Assembly: GCF_002553505.1 (NCBI RefSeq)
Contig: NZ_PDCP01000019.1
Location: forward strand, 36,364 to 100,363
Reading direction: 5' to 3'
Source of the DNA: Mycolicibacterium agri
GTDB taxonomy: Bacteria; Actinomycetota; Actinomycetes; Mycobacteriales; Mycobacteriaceae
DNA length: 64,000 nt
How positions within the stretch are numbered: position 1 is the stretch's first letter; the number at the start of each line of letters is the position of its first letter. The notes below the pieces were generated by a model, which saw only the letters and a program-made list of their open reading frames with translations, was not told the DNA's origin and searched no databases. The position numbers and the translations under genes are program-made. Below, in pieces: positions 1 through 7,101 of this stretch.

Positions 1-60
1 GTCCTCTCGCAGTTCTGCTGCGAGGTTTCCGTTTCGGCGAAAGGGGCGAAGGGACGAGAG
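1..60 (-). other. Left edge, 3' of ehuA; short hairpin
   Basis: No gene can be assigned in these 60 bases. Positions 6-12 (CTCGCAG) and 18-24 (CTGCGAG) form a 7-bp stem with a 5-base loop. There is no T-run after it on the minus strand, so it is a weak terminator at best. On the minus strand the last bases before the window edge read GAGAGGAC, which would suit a ribosome binding site for a further gene continuing the ehu operon beyond the edge. That is inference only. Confidence 0.3.
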
Positions 61-816
61 TCAGCGATCGAGCACGGCGTGCAGGAAACGCTGGGTGCGT
101 TCGTGCGTCGGGTTCCTCAGCACCTGCTCGGGCGGCCCTGTCTCGATCGCGGTGCCCGAGTCGAACATCACCACCCGGTCGGAGATCTCTTCGGCAAAGC
201 GCATCTCATGGGTCACCATCAGCATCGTCATGTCGGTGTCGTTGGCGAGGTCGCGGATCACGTTCAGCACGTCGCCGATCAGCTCCGGATCCAACGCTGA
301 CGTCGGCTCGTCGAACAGAAGTATGGAGGGCCGCATCGCCATCGCGCGCGCGATAGCGACCCGCTGCTGTTGACCACCGGAAAGCTTGTGCGGCTTGTGA
401 TCTGCGTGCTCACTCAGTCCGACCATCTCCAGCAGGTCGCGGGCACGCTTTCCCGCCTCCTCCTTCGACATCCCCAGCACGTGCATCGGCGCTTCGATGA
501 TGTTCTCGAACGCGGTCATGTGCGGGAACAGGTTGAACTGCTGGAAGACCATGCCGACCTTGCGCCGCGTTTCGCGCAGCTGCTTGGTTTCCTTGCACTT
601 CCTGCCGTCGCGGGCGTCCCACAGCGTTTCGTCGTCGATCGTCACCAACCCGTCGTCGGGTGTCTCCAGCGTCATCAGGATGCGCAGAATGGTGGTTTTG
701 CCAGAGCCCGACGGCCCGATGATCGAAACCTTCTCGCCGCGAGCGACTTCGAAGTTGAGCGAGCGCAGCACGTGGTTGTTGCCCCAGCTCTTGCTGACGT
801 TTTCGAATCTGATCAT
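61..816 (-). CDS. ehuA: Ectoine/hydroxyectoine-type ABC importer, ATP-binding protein EhuA
   Basis: Cytoplasmic ATPase of a polar-amino-acid/compatible-solute importer, 251 aa. Seen in order: Walker A GPSGSGKTT near residue 35, Q-loop QQFNLFPHM near 90, signature LSGGQQQR near 147, Walker B LLFDEPTSALDPE near 167 and the H-loop in VTHEM near 202. The ATG at 816 is chosen because GGAAGG lies 5-6 bases upstream; a TTG at 828 is also in frame but lacks a site. It is the last gene of the order ehuB-ehuC-ehuD-ehuA, 39 bases after ehuD. The ATPase alone would fit any PAAT-family importer; the ectoine assignment rests mainly on the binding protein. Confidence 0.85.
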   Translation of the reverse strand: MIRFENVSKSWGNNHVLRSLNFEVARGEKVSIIGPSGSGKTTILRILMTLETPDDGLVTIDDETLWDARDGRKCKETKQLRETRRKVGMVFQQFNLFPHMTAFENIIEAPMHVLGMSKEEAGKRARDLLEMVGLSEHADHKPHKLSGGQQQRVAIARAMAMRPSILLFDEPTSALDPELIGDVLNVIRDLANDTDMTMLMVTHEMRFAEEISDRVVMFDSGTAIETGPPEQVLRNPTHERTQRFLHAVLDR

Positions 817-855
817 CGGACCTTCCAATTCCTACGTACGCGCGCGTCAATGAGG

Positions 856-1536
856 TCAATGAGCCGGTGCATAGCGCCGCTCCATCTGCCTGATCCCGAG
901 CGAAGAGATGTAGCTGATGATCAGGTACATCAAGCCGGCGATCGTGAGTGGTTCGAGGAACTGCCCGGTGCTCTGCCCGATCGAACGGGCCGTCGTCAGC
1001 ACCTCCAGCGTGCCGATCGCATACAACAGCGCCGTGTCCTTGAACATCTGGATCAGGTAGTTCCCCAGGACCGGGATGATCATCGCGATCGACTGCGGAA
1101 GAACGATTTTGGCCCACGTTCGCGCACGGGACAGGTTCAACGCCGTCGCCGCCTCCCACTGCCCCTTCGGCAGCGCCTCGATGCCTGCGCGATAGACCTC
1201 TGCGGTGTAGGCGCTGTAGTTGATGCCGAGCACAAGCACGCCCGCGGTGAAGTTGGACAGCGTGATGCCGTACTCGGGCAGGATGAAGTACACCGCGAAG
1301 ATCTGCACCAGCAACGGTGTGCCGCGGATGAACAGCACGTAGAAATCGAACAGCTGTGACACCACGGGAATACGGGGATAGCGGATCACGGCGACGAAGA
1401 GACCCAGCACCAGCGCTATGACCATGCCGACGATCGTGAGCCGGATGGTGAGCCAGAATGCGTCGAGCATTCTGGGGAAGATCTCGAGCGCGAACTGGTT
1501 GTCCCAGATCTGTGCGGCGAGGTAGGTGGTTGTCAT
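856..1536 (-). CDS. ehuD: Ectoine/hydroxyectoine-type ABC importer, permease EhuD
   Basis: Inner-membrane permease of the His/Glu/Gln type, 226 aa, with about five hydrophobic segments. The EAA loop that contacts the ATPase is visible around residues 135-165 (EALPKGQWEAATALNLS), and an FIRGTPLLVQ motif, typical of polar-amino-acid permeases, lies near residue 70. The ATG overlaps the stop of ehuC by four bases (ATGA), so the two permeases are translationally coupled and probably form a heterodimer. EhuC and EhuD are told apart here by gene order rather than by sequence, so the letters could be swapped. Confidence 0.85.
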   Translation of the reverse strand: MTTTYLAAQIWDNQFALEIFPRMLDAFWLTIRLTIVGMVIALVLGLFVAVIRYPRIPVVSQLFDFYVLFIRGTPLLVQIFAVYFILPEYGITLSNFTAGVLVLGINYSAYTAEVYRAGIEALPKGQWEAATALNLSRARTWAKIVLPQSIAMIIPVLGNYLIQMFKDTALLYAIGTLEVLTTARSIGQSTGQFLEPLTIAGLMYLIISYISSLGIRQMERRYAPAH

Positions 1537-2222
1537 GATGTGCTGCCGATCAACGGGCGGAAGAGCGGATTGCGTCGATGCTCTAGGGCGAACCGGTTCT
1601 CGAGCCAGCGTGTGATTGCGGCGAGAATCAGCGCGAGGATGAAGTAGACGACCAGCAGCGTGAGCAGAATCGTTGTGGTGTCCTGGGTTTCAGTTCGAAT
1701 GGCCAGGCCGTTGGCCGTGAAGTCGGCGACGCCGATGAAGTACACCAGCGGTGTGGCTTTCAACAGGTCGACGGCGACGTTGCCAAACGAAGGCAACATC
1801 ACCGGGATCGACTGCGGCACCAGGATGCGGCGCATCCGCTGCAAGGGTTTCAGGCCGAGCGCGACAGCCGCCTCGGTCTGGCCGCGCGGCCGGGATGCGA
1901 TTGCGCCGCGGACGATCTCAGCGGCGTACGCTCCTTCGTTCAGGCCGAGAACGACGATGCCTGCGACGAGGTTGTCGGTGAAGCGCACACCGAGGAACGG
2001 CAGCGCGTACACCACCCACGCCAGTTGGACCAGGATCGAGGTGCCGCGGAAGAACTCAACGAACACATACGCCGGGGCACGCAGGATCCAGTGCCGCGAG
2101 AGCCGCATGAAGCCGACGATGAATGCCACGACGACGGCGATCAGGATGCCGAAGATGGTCACCACGACCGTCGTCCGAAGCCCTTCCCACAGCAAGCCTT
2201 GGTACTCGAGTAGCTGGGTCAT
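1533..2222 (-). CDS. ehuC: Ectoine/hydroxyectoine-type ABC importer, permease EhuC
   Basis: Second membrane permease of the importer, 229 aa, with about five transmembrane helices. It carries the FFRGTSILVQL motif near residue 60 and an EAA loop around residues 110-140 (SRPRGQTEAAVALGLKPLQ). The C-terminus is longer and more charged than that of EhuD (ENRFALEHRRN). The ATG start lies 11 bases after the ehuB stop, and the gene's own stop overlaps the ehuD start. Together with EhuD it should form the translocation pore for the solute delivered by EhuB. Confidence 0.85.
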   Translation of the reverse strand: MTQLLEYQGLLWEGLRTTVVVTIFGILIAVVVAFIVGFMRLSRHWILRAPAYVFVEFFRGTSILVQLAWVVYALPFLGVRFTDNLVAGIVVLGLNEGAYAAEIVRGAIASRPRGQTEAAVALGLKPLQRMRRILVPQSIPVMLPSFGNVAVDLLKATPLVYFIGVADFTANGLAIRTETQDTTTILLTLLVVYFILALILAAITRWLENRFALEHRRNPLFRPLIGSTS

Positions 2223-2233
2223 CGGCTCTGGCT

Positions 2234-3121
2234 CTACCCCTCTGCCTTACAGAGTTCTTCCGCCGTGACCCCGAGCGCCGCGTCGGCGTCGAAGCCCCAC
2301 TTCTGCATGATGTCGGCGAACTCCTGGCCTTCCTTGAACTCGGCGAGCACTTGGTTGTACTTCGCGACATCGTCGGTTTGCGACTTCTCGAATGCGGCGC
2401 CCGAACCCGTTGCGGGTGCGTCTTCGATCGGGTCGGTGACCTCAAAACTCTTGTTCACCTCGGCCATTCCGCGCAGCGACAAGGTGGGCAGCAGGAAGGC
2501 GTTGACCCGACCCGCGGCAAGCGCCTCGACGCCGCTGACGTTGTCGCGGACGATGACCCGTTGCGACTGCGGCACATTGGCGGCGATGAGGATGCCCTCC
2601 TCGAAACCGCCCGGCAGCACGGCGATCTTCAACGCGGGGTTGTCGAGGACGACTTGGATCGTGGTGATGTTCTGGGGGTTGCCCGGCGGCACGGCGAACG
2701 ATTCGGTCGACACGATCACCGGCTCGGTATAGGCCACCTCGGCGCACCGCGACTGCTTCATGAACAGCCCGGCGGCGATCACGTCGACCTGTCCGGACTT
2801 CAGCGCGGGGATCATCGCGTCGTACTCGATCCTCGCGCCCCGGATATCGCCGATCCCGAGCTGTTGCAGCACCGCCCGCAACACGTCCGGCTCGGCACCG
2901 GTCACGGTGCCGTCCACCTCGAGCTTGGTGTACGGAGGCTCGTTGAAGACGGCGACGCGCAGATAGCCCTGCCGTCGCCCGCGGTCGAGCACGCTGCCCT
3001 TGGGTGCACCTGTCCCCGGCTCGGTGAAGGTGCAGCCGGAGAGCCAATCCGCGAGCGGGATGCCGACGGCCATGGCCCCGATGCCGCGCAGCAGTTGCCG
3101 CCTGGACGGATCATGAGGCAC
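2234..3121 (-). CDS. ehuB: Ectoine/hydroxyectoine-binding lipoprotein EhuB
   Basis: Extracytoplasmic solute-binding protein of the SBP family 3 fold, 295 aa. The N-terminus has a twin-arginine motif (SRRQLLRG), a hydrophobic stretch and a lipobox-like LSGC, so it is probably a Tat-exported lipoprotein. Further along are the family features FNEPPYT, GAEPDVLRAVL, AAGLFMKQSRC and a C-terminus TAEELCKAEG that closely resembles EhuB proteins. The GTG at 3121 is chosen because TTGGAG lies about 6 bases upstream; a TTG at 3133 is an alternative. It is the first gene of ehuBCDA. A GATTGTCAACAATC palindrome lies about 100 bases upstream. Ectoine is the best guess for the ligand; another small zwitterion is possible. 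Confidence 0.8.
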   Translation of the reverse strand: MPHDPSRRQLLRGIGAMAVGIPLADWLSGCTFTEPGTGAPKGSVLDRGRRQGYLRVAVFNEPPYTKLEVDGTVTGAEPDVLRAVLQQLGIGDIRGARIEYDAMIPALKSGQVDVIAAGLFMKQSRCAEVAYTEPVIVSTESFAVPPGNPQNITTIQVVLDNPALKIAVLPGGFEEGILIAANVPQSQRVIVRDNVSGVEALAAGRVNAFLLPTLSLRGMAEVNKSFEVTDPIEDAPATGSGAAFEKSQTDDVAKYNQVLAEFKEGQEFADIMQKWGFDADAALGVTAEELCKAEG

Positions 3122-3133
3122 TCTCGGCTCCAA

Positions 3134-3554
3134 TCATGGCGCCGTCAGCCGGTTGCCACGCACATCGACGTGCAGGGCATTCGACGGCTCGGACTGCTCG
3201 AAGAACCTAACGACGGCCCGTAGGATTGTCAACAATCTGAGTCGCCACGCCATTCCTGGAGTGTTTGCGGAGTCCACGCACCACCGCCATAACCAGGCGC
3301 TAAGCCCACTGAACGCGATGATGTTGATTAACTAAATCGCGGTCGAAATCGGTGTCGCCACAGCGTCGTTCGTGCTCGATTTTCGACGCCGTAGCACCCG
3401 CGGGCCGGATCGGCAACTCGGACAACGCCCGCGGTGTGGCCCAAAGCTCAGTTGCACCTACGCCGGCGCCCAGGGGATGTGCGGAAGATGCGCGGCCGTG
3501 GCCAAGTCACCGGAAGCCACTGTCCGCCAAGCGCTGCCATGTTTGCCAGCCGAG
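3134..3554. other. Non-coding gap between ehuB and the glycosyltransferase
   Basis: Divergent intergenic region. Apart from the palindrome at 3224-3237 nothing convincing was seen here. Short open frames around 3352-3593 look like composition artefacts: no recognisable domain and no good ribosome binding site. The right-hand end leads into the promoter and CIRCE element at 3555-3609. Confidence 0.5.
3224..3237. promoter_or_regulatory. Palindromic operator candidate upstream of ehuB
   Basis: GATTGTCAACAATC: six-base arms GATTGT and ACAATC around CA. The ATTGTC-ACAAT pattern is typical of sites bound by FadR/VanR-type GntR regulators. It sits about 100 bases before the ehuB start, in a gap with no gene. 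Two GntR/FCD regulators are encoded elsewhere in this window, but nothing links either of them to this site. Confidence 0.5.
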
Positions 3555-3583
3555 TTGCGGGGTTTTCGTTATCTGGCGATAAT
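3555..3583 (+). promoter_or_regulatory. Putative sigma-A-type promoter of the glucan operon
   Basis: TTGCGG at 3555-3560 and GATAAT at 3578-3583 are separated by exactly 17 bases. The -10 is one base from TATAAT; the -35 keeps only the TTG. The -10 touches the left arm of the CIRCE element, so the predicted transcription start lies inside the operator. That geometry is expected for direct repression. Confidence 0.45.
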
Positions 3584-3609
3584 TAGCACTTGAATGGTGA
3601 GAGTGCTAA
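3583..3609. promoter_or_regulatory. CIRCE-type heat-shock operator (HrcA binding site)
   Basis: TTAGCACTT at 3583-3591, nine bases, then GAGTGCTAA at 3601-3609. The CIRCE consensus is TTAGCACTC-N9-GAGTGCTAA, so 17 of the 18 arm positions match and the spacer is exactly nine. HrcA binds this element in front of groES/groEL in many bacteria, including mycobacteria. Here it lies 31 bases before the GTG start of a glycosyltransferase instead of a chaperonin gene. Confidence 0.85.
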
Positions 3610-3640
3610 AGCTGCTTGCTTGGTTGGGAAGGAGAGAGTT

Positions 3641-4843
3641 GTGAGCGGCACGGATTACACCGACTTCGTTGAGAACTCAGATTTGGAACCCCTGCGTATC
3701 GCCCTCGTTGCCCCTCCGTACTTCGATGTGCCGCCCCAGGCCTACGGAGGAACTGAAGCCGTCGTCGCCGATCTGGCCGACTCCCTGGTCGCGCGCGGCC
3801 ACCGCGTGACCCTCATCGGCGCCGGCAAGCCAGGCACCGCCGCCGACTTCGTGCCCGTCTGGGACGACATCCAGAGCGACCGGCTCGGCCAGCCGTACCC
3901 CGAGATCATGCACGCCCTCAAAACGCGCCGGGCGATCGAAGAGCTGGCCGCCACCGAAGGCCTCGACATCGTCCACGAACACACCATGGCCGGCCCCCTC
4001 AACGCCGCGGTCTACGCCGATCTCGGAGTGCCCACCGTCGTCACGGTGCACGGCCCCCTCGACGAGGACCTGCTGCCCTACTATCAGACCCTCGGCGCCG
4101 ACGCCGGGCTGATCGCGATCAGTGACCGGCAGCGCGAACTGGCGCCGGACCTCAACTGGATCGGCCGGGTGCACAACGCCTTACGCATCGAGGACTGGCC
4201 GTTCAAGCGCGAGAAGCAGGACTACGCGCTGTTCCTGGGTCGCTACGCGCCGTACAAGGGCGCGCACCTGGCGCTGGAGGCCGCCCATCGGGCCGGCGTG
4301 CCGTTGGTGTTGGCGGGCAAGTGCGACGAACCTGCCGAGAAGGCCTACTTCGAGGAACGGGTCGCGCCGCTGCTGACCGACCGCGACACCGTCTTCGGCG
4401 AGGCCGACGCGACGAGCAAGCGCCGCCTGCTGGCCAACGCCCGCTGCGTGCTGTTCCCGATTCAGTGGGAAGAGCCGTTCGGAATCGTCATGATCGAAGC
4501 CATGGCATGTGGCACACCGGTGGTCGCGCTGCGCGGCGGGGCCGTACCCGAGGTGATCGACGACGGCGTCACCGGCATCATCTGCGATCATCCCGACGAG
4601 TTGCCCGCCGCGATCGAGGCGTCGCGCGACATCGATCCTGCGGCGTGCAGGCACCACGTCGCGTCCAACTTCACGGTGACGCAGTTCGGTTCGGGCTACG
4701 AGCAGATCTACTACCAGGTCGTCGGCCGCCGTGCGGCTCGTAGGCCCGCGTCGTGGCTGCGGCGTCGCACCGCCGTTCCGACGGAGCCCGTCCCAGCGAC
4801 ATCGGTCACCGAGCCCACCTCGCGTTCGAAGGCGCCGGCATGA
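3641..4843 (+). CDS. GT4-family glycosyltransferase
   Basis: Retaining GT-B glycosyltransferase of about 400 aa, probably using a nucleotide sugar to extend a glucan or glycolipid. The N-terminal half has the donor-independent Rossmann fold (RIALVAPPYF, PQAYGGTEAVVADLA). The C-terminal half has FLGRYAPYKGAHLALEA, LVLAGKC and the GT4 EX7E region EPFGIVMIEAMACGTPVV near residue 285. The GTG at 3641 is preferred because GGAAGGAG precedes it by a few bases; a TTG at 3590 lies inside the CIRCE element and is rejected. It overlaps the debranching enzyme by four bases and follows a CIRCE element, so the pair is probably made under heat or protein-folding stress. The acceptor is unknown. Confidence 0.8.
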   Translation: MSGTDYTDFVENSDLEPLRIALVAPPYFDVPPQAYGGTEAVVADLADSLVARGHRVTLIGAGKPGTAADFVPVWDDIQSDRLGQPYPEIMHALKTRRAIEELAATEGLDIVHEHTMAGPLNAAVYADLGVPTVVTVHGPLDEDLLPYYQTLGADAGLIAISDRQRELAPDLNWIGRVHNALRIEDWPFKREKQDYALFLGRYAPYKGAHLALEAAHRAGVPLVLAGKCDEPAEKAYFEERVAPLLTDRDTVFGEADATSKRRLLANARCVLFPIQWEEPFGIVMIEAMACGTPVVALRGGAVPEVIDDGVTGIICDHPDELPAAIEASRDIDPAACRHHVASNFTVTQFGSGYEQIYYQVVGRRAARRPASWLRRRTAVPTEPVPATSVTEPTSRSKAPA

Positions 4844-6960
4844 TCCCCGGCGCGGGTGTGCTCAATGCCGGCGAGCCGGCCCATATCCCGGCGGGCGACA
4901 CCGTCACCCTCGTCGAGGGCGGGACGTTCTGCCTGTCGGACCGGCACGGGGACATCATCCCCGGCCGGTCCCACGGGCTGTTCTTCCGGGATGCGCGCAT
5001 TCTGTCGCGGTGGGAGCTGACCGTCGACGGGGTCAGCCCGGAACCCCTGTCGGCGCAGACCCCGGAAGCCTTCACCGGGCAGTTCGTCTCGCGGCGCGCA
5101 CCGGTGCCGGGACGGGCCGACAGCACGCTGTTGCTCACGCGGGAACGGCTGGTTGCCGACGGCATGCGGGAGATCATCACGCTGCACAACCTCGACCGCG
5201 AGCCGACCGTGGTCACTCTCGTGCTGCACGTCGACGGTGACTTCGCCGACTTGTTCGCCGTCAAGGAAGGCCGGTCCGCGGGCAACGGCGCCGAGATCTC
5301 GGTGGTCGACGGTGAATTGGTGCTGCGGGAACGCGGCGAGCCGACCCGCGGCGTGACGATCACCGCGTCCAGCGACCCGATCATCACGGCGGGCGCGCTG
5401 ACGTGGCGGGTGGTGATCGAACCCCGTCAGCAGTGGCAGACCGAGATCGTCGCGCAGCCGACGTGGGGTAATCGCAAGTTGTCGACCCGCTTCCAGCGCG
5501 GGCAGCGGCCCGAGCGCAGCGGACCGGGCCGCAAGATCGAGCGGTGGCGCAAGAGCTCCACCAACATCGACACCGACCTGCCCGAACTGACCGCGGTGCT
5601 GCAGCGCACCGAAAGCGACATCGGAGCGCTGCTGATGCACGACGAGCATCGGTCCGGTCGCTCTTTTGTGGCGGCTGGTGCGCCGTGGTTCATGACGCTG
5701 TTCGGTCGCGACAGCCTGCTCACCGCGTGGATGGCGTTGCCGCTGGAGGTTGCCCTGTCCCTTGGCACTCTCCAACAACTGGCCGAGACGCAGGGTAGGC
5801 GCATCGACCCGATCACCGAGGAACAGCCGGGCCGCATCATGCACGAGATCCGCCGCGGTCCCGACAGCGGCGACATCCTCGGCGGCAACGTCTATTACGG
5901 CTCGGTGGACGCGACCCCGCTGTTCGTGATGTTGATGGGCGAGGCCTGGCGGTGGGGCGCCGACACAGACAAGATCCGCGCGCTGCTCCCGGCGGCGGAC
6001 GCCGCCCTGCGGTGGGCACGCGAGTACGGCGACCGCGACGGCGACGGCTTCATCGAGTACCAGCGGATGACCGACCGCGGGCTGGTCAACCAGGGCTGGA
6101 AGGACAGCTTCGACGGCGTCAACGACGCGGCGGGCCGACTCGCCCACCCGCCGATCGCGCTGTGCGAGGTGCAGGCCTACCACTACGCCGCGCTGCGGGC
6201 ACGCGCCGATCTGGCCGACGGTCTGGGCGACACCGCCACCGCCGAAGAGCTTCGCGAGGAGGCAGAGCGACTGCGCGAGAGGTTCTTTGAGCGGTTCTGG
6301 CTGCCCGACCGCGGCTACTACGCCGTGGCCCTCGACGGCGACAAGCGGGTCGTCGACGCGCTGACCAGCAACGTGGGCCATTGCCTGTGGGCGGGCATCG
6401 CGGCCGACGAGCACGCCGCGGCGATCATCGAGCGGTTGGCCGATCCGACCATGGACACCGGCTTCGGGCTGCGGACCCTGGCCAGCGACATGGGCGCCTA
6501 CAACCCGATGAGCTACCACAACGGGTCGGTGTGGCCGCACGACACCGCGATCGCGGTCGCCGGCCTGCTGCGGTACCGGCACCTGCCCGGCGCGGTTGAG
6601 CTCGCCGAGCGGCTGGCGAACGGACTGATCGACGCCGCAACGGCTTTCGGTGGCCGGCTGCCCGAGCTGTTCTGCGGCTTTCCCCGCTCGCAGTTCGGCA
6701 CCCCGCTGCCGTACCCGACGTCGTGCTCGCCACAGGCGTGGGCCAGCGCAGCGCCCCTGCTGCTGGTGCGGAGCTTCCTGGGGCTGCAGCCCGACGTGCC
6801 CAACCGGCGGCTCACCGTCTCACCGCGCCTGCCGAGTAGCTGGGGCCGGGTCACGCTGACGGACCTGACGGTCGGCGACACCACGGTCGTCATCGACGCC
6901 GAAGGCCAGACCGCCAAGGTGACCGGGCTGCCCGACACGTGGTCGCTGGAAGTCGACTGA
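4840..6960 (+). CDS. Amylo-alpha-1,6-glucosidase (glycogen-debranching-type protein)
   Basis: Predicted glucan-debranching or related glucosidase, 706 aa, cytoplasmic. The first 230 or so residues are the beta-rich N-terminal domain seen in bis-type debranching proteins (GGTFCLSDRHGDIIPG, LFFRDARILSRWEL). The rest is an alpha/alpha barrel with PWFMTLFGRDSLLTAWMAL near residue 287, the acidic GWKDSFDGV near 420 and YHNGSVWPHDTA near 560. ATG 4840 overlaps the preceding stop (ATGA), so the two proteins are coupled. A longer frame opens upstream but would lie inside the glycosyltransferase. Such proteins are common in mycobacteria beside sugar-transfer genes; the true substrate (glycogen, trehalose-linked glucan or capsule) cannot be read from the sequence. 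Confidence 0.8.
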   Translation: MIPGAGVLNAGEPAHIPAGDTVTLVEGGTFCLSDRHGDIIPGRSHGLFFRDARILSRWELTVDGVSPEPLSAQTPEAFTGQFVSRRAPVPGRADSTLLLTRERLVADGMREIITLHNLDREPTVVTLVLHVDGDFADLFAVKEGRSAGNGAEISVVDGELVLRERGEPTRGVTITASSDPIITAGALTWRVVIEPRQQWQTEIVAQPTWGNRKLSTRFQRGQRPERSGPGRKIERWRKSSTNIDTDLPELTAVLQRTESDIGALLMHDEHRSGRSFVAAGAPWFMTLFGRDSLLTAWMALPLEVALSLGTLQQLAETQGRRIDPITEEQPGRIMHEIRRGPDSGDILGGNVYYGSVDATPLFVMLMGEAWRWGADTDKIRALLPAADAALRWAREYGDRDGDGFIEYQRMTDRGLVNQGWKDSFDGVNDAAGRLAHPPIALCEVQAYHYAALRARADLADGLGDTATAEELREEAERLRERFFERFWLPDRGYYAVALDGDKRVVDALTSNVGHCLWAGIAADEHAAAIIERLADPTMDTGFGLRTLASDMGAYNPMSYHNGSVWPHDTAIAVAGLLRYRHLPGAVELAERLANGLIDAATAFGGRLPELFCGFPRSQFGTPLPYPTSCSPQAWASAAPLLLVRSFLGLQPDVPNRRLTVSPRLPSSWGRVTLTDLTVGDTTVVIDAEGQTAKVTGLPDTWSLEVD

Positions 6961-7101
6961 TCGCGTCGCGCTATTGCAGCTAGCCCCCAGCGGCGACTGC
7001 TGGTCAGCGTGCCCGCGGGTTGGCGGTCAGCGTGGGCGACATCAGCGCGGGATCACGGGAGCCTTGCAGGACCGCATGAAGCGCCTGAAGGAGACCATGA
7101 C

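Noticed and set aside
3352..3593. Small plus-strand open frames in the ehuB/glycosyltransferase gap
   Set aside because: No ribosome binding site, no recognisable sequence pattern, and they overlap the promoter/CIRCE region.
3590..3640. TTG start at 3590 for the glycosyltransferase
   Set aside because: It would place the first codons inside the CIRCE element; GTG 3641 has a strong GGAAGGAG site.
4711..6582. Long open frame on the minus strand opposite the debranching enzyme
   Set aside because: Composition artefact of high-GC coding DNA: no domain, biased to Arg, Gly and Gln, and the plus-strand gene is clear.
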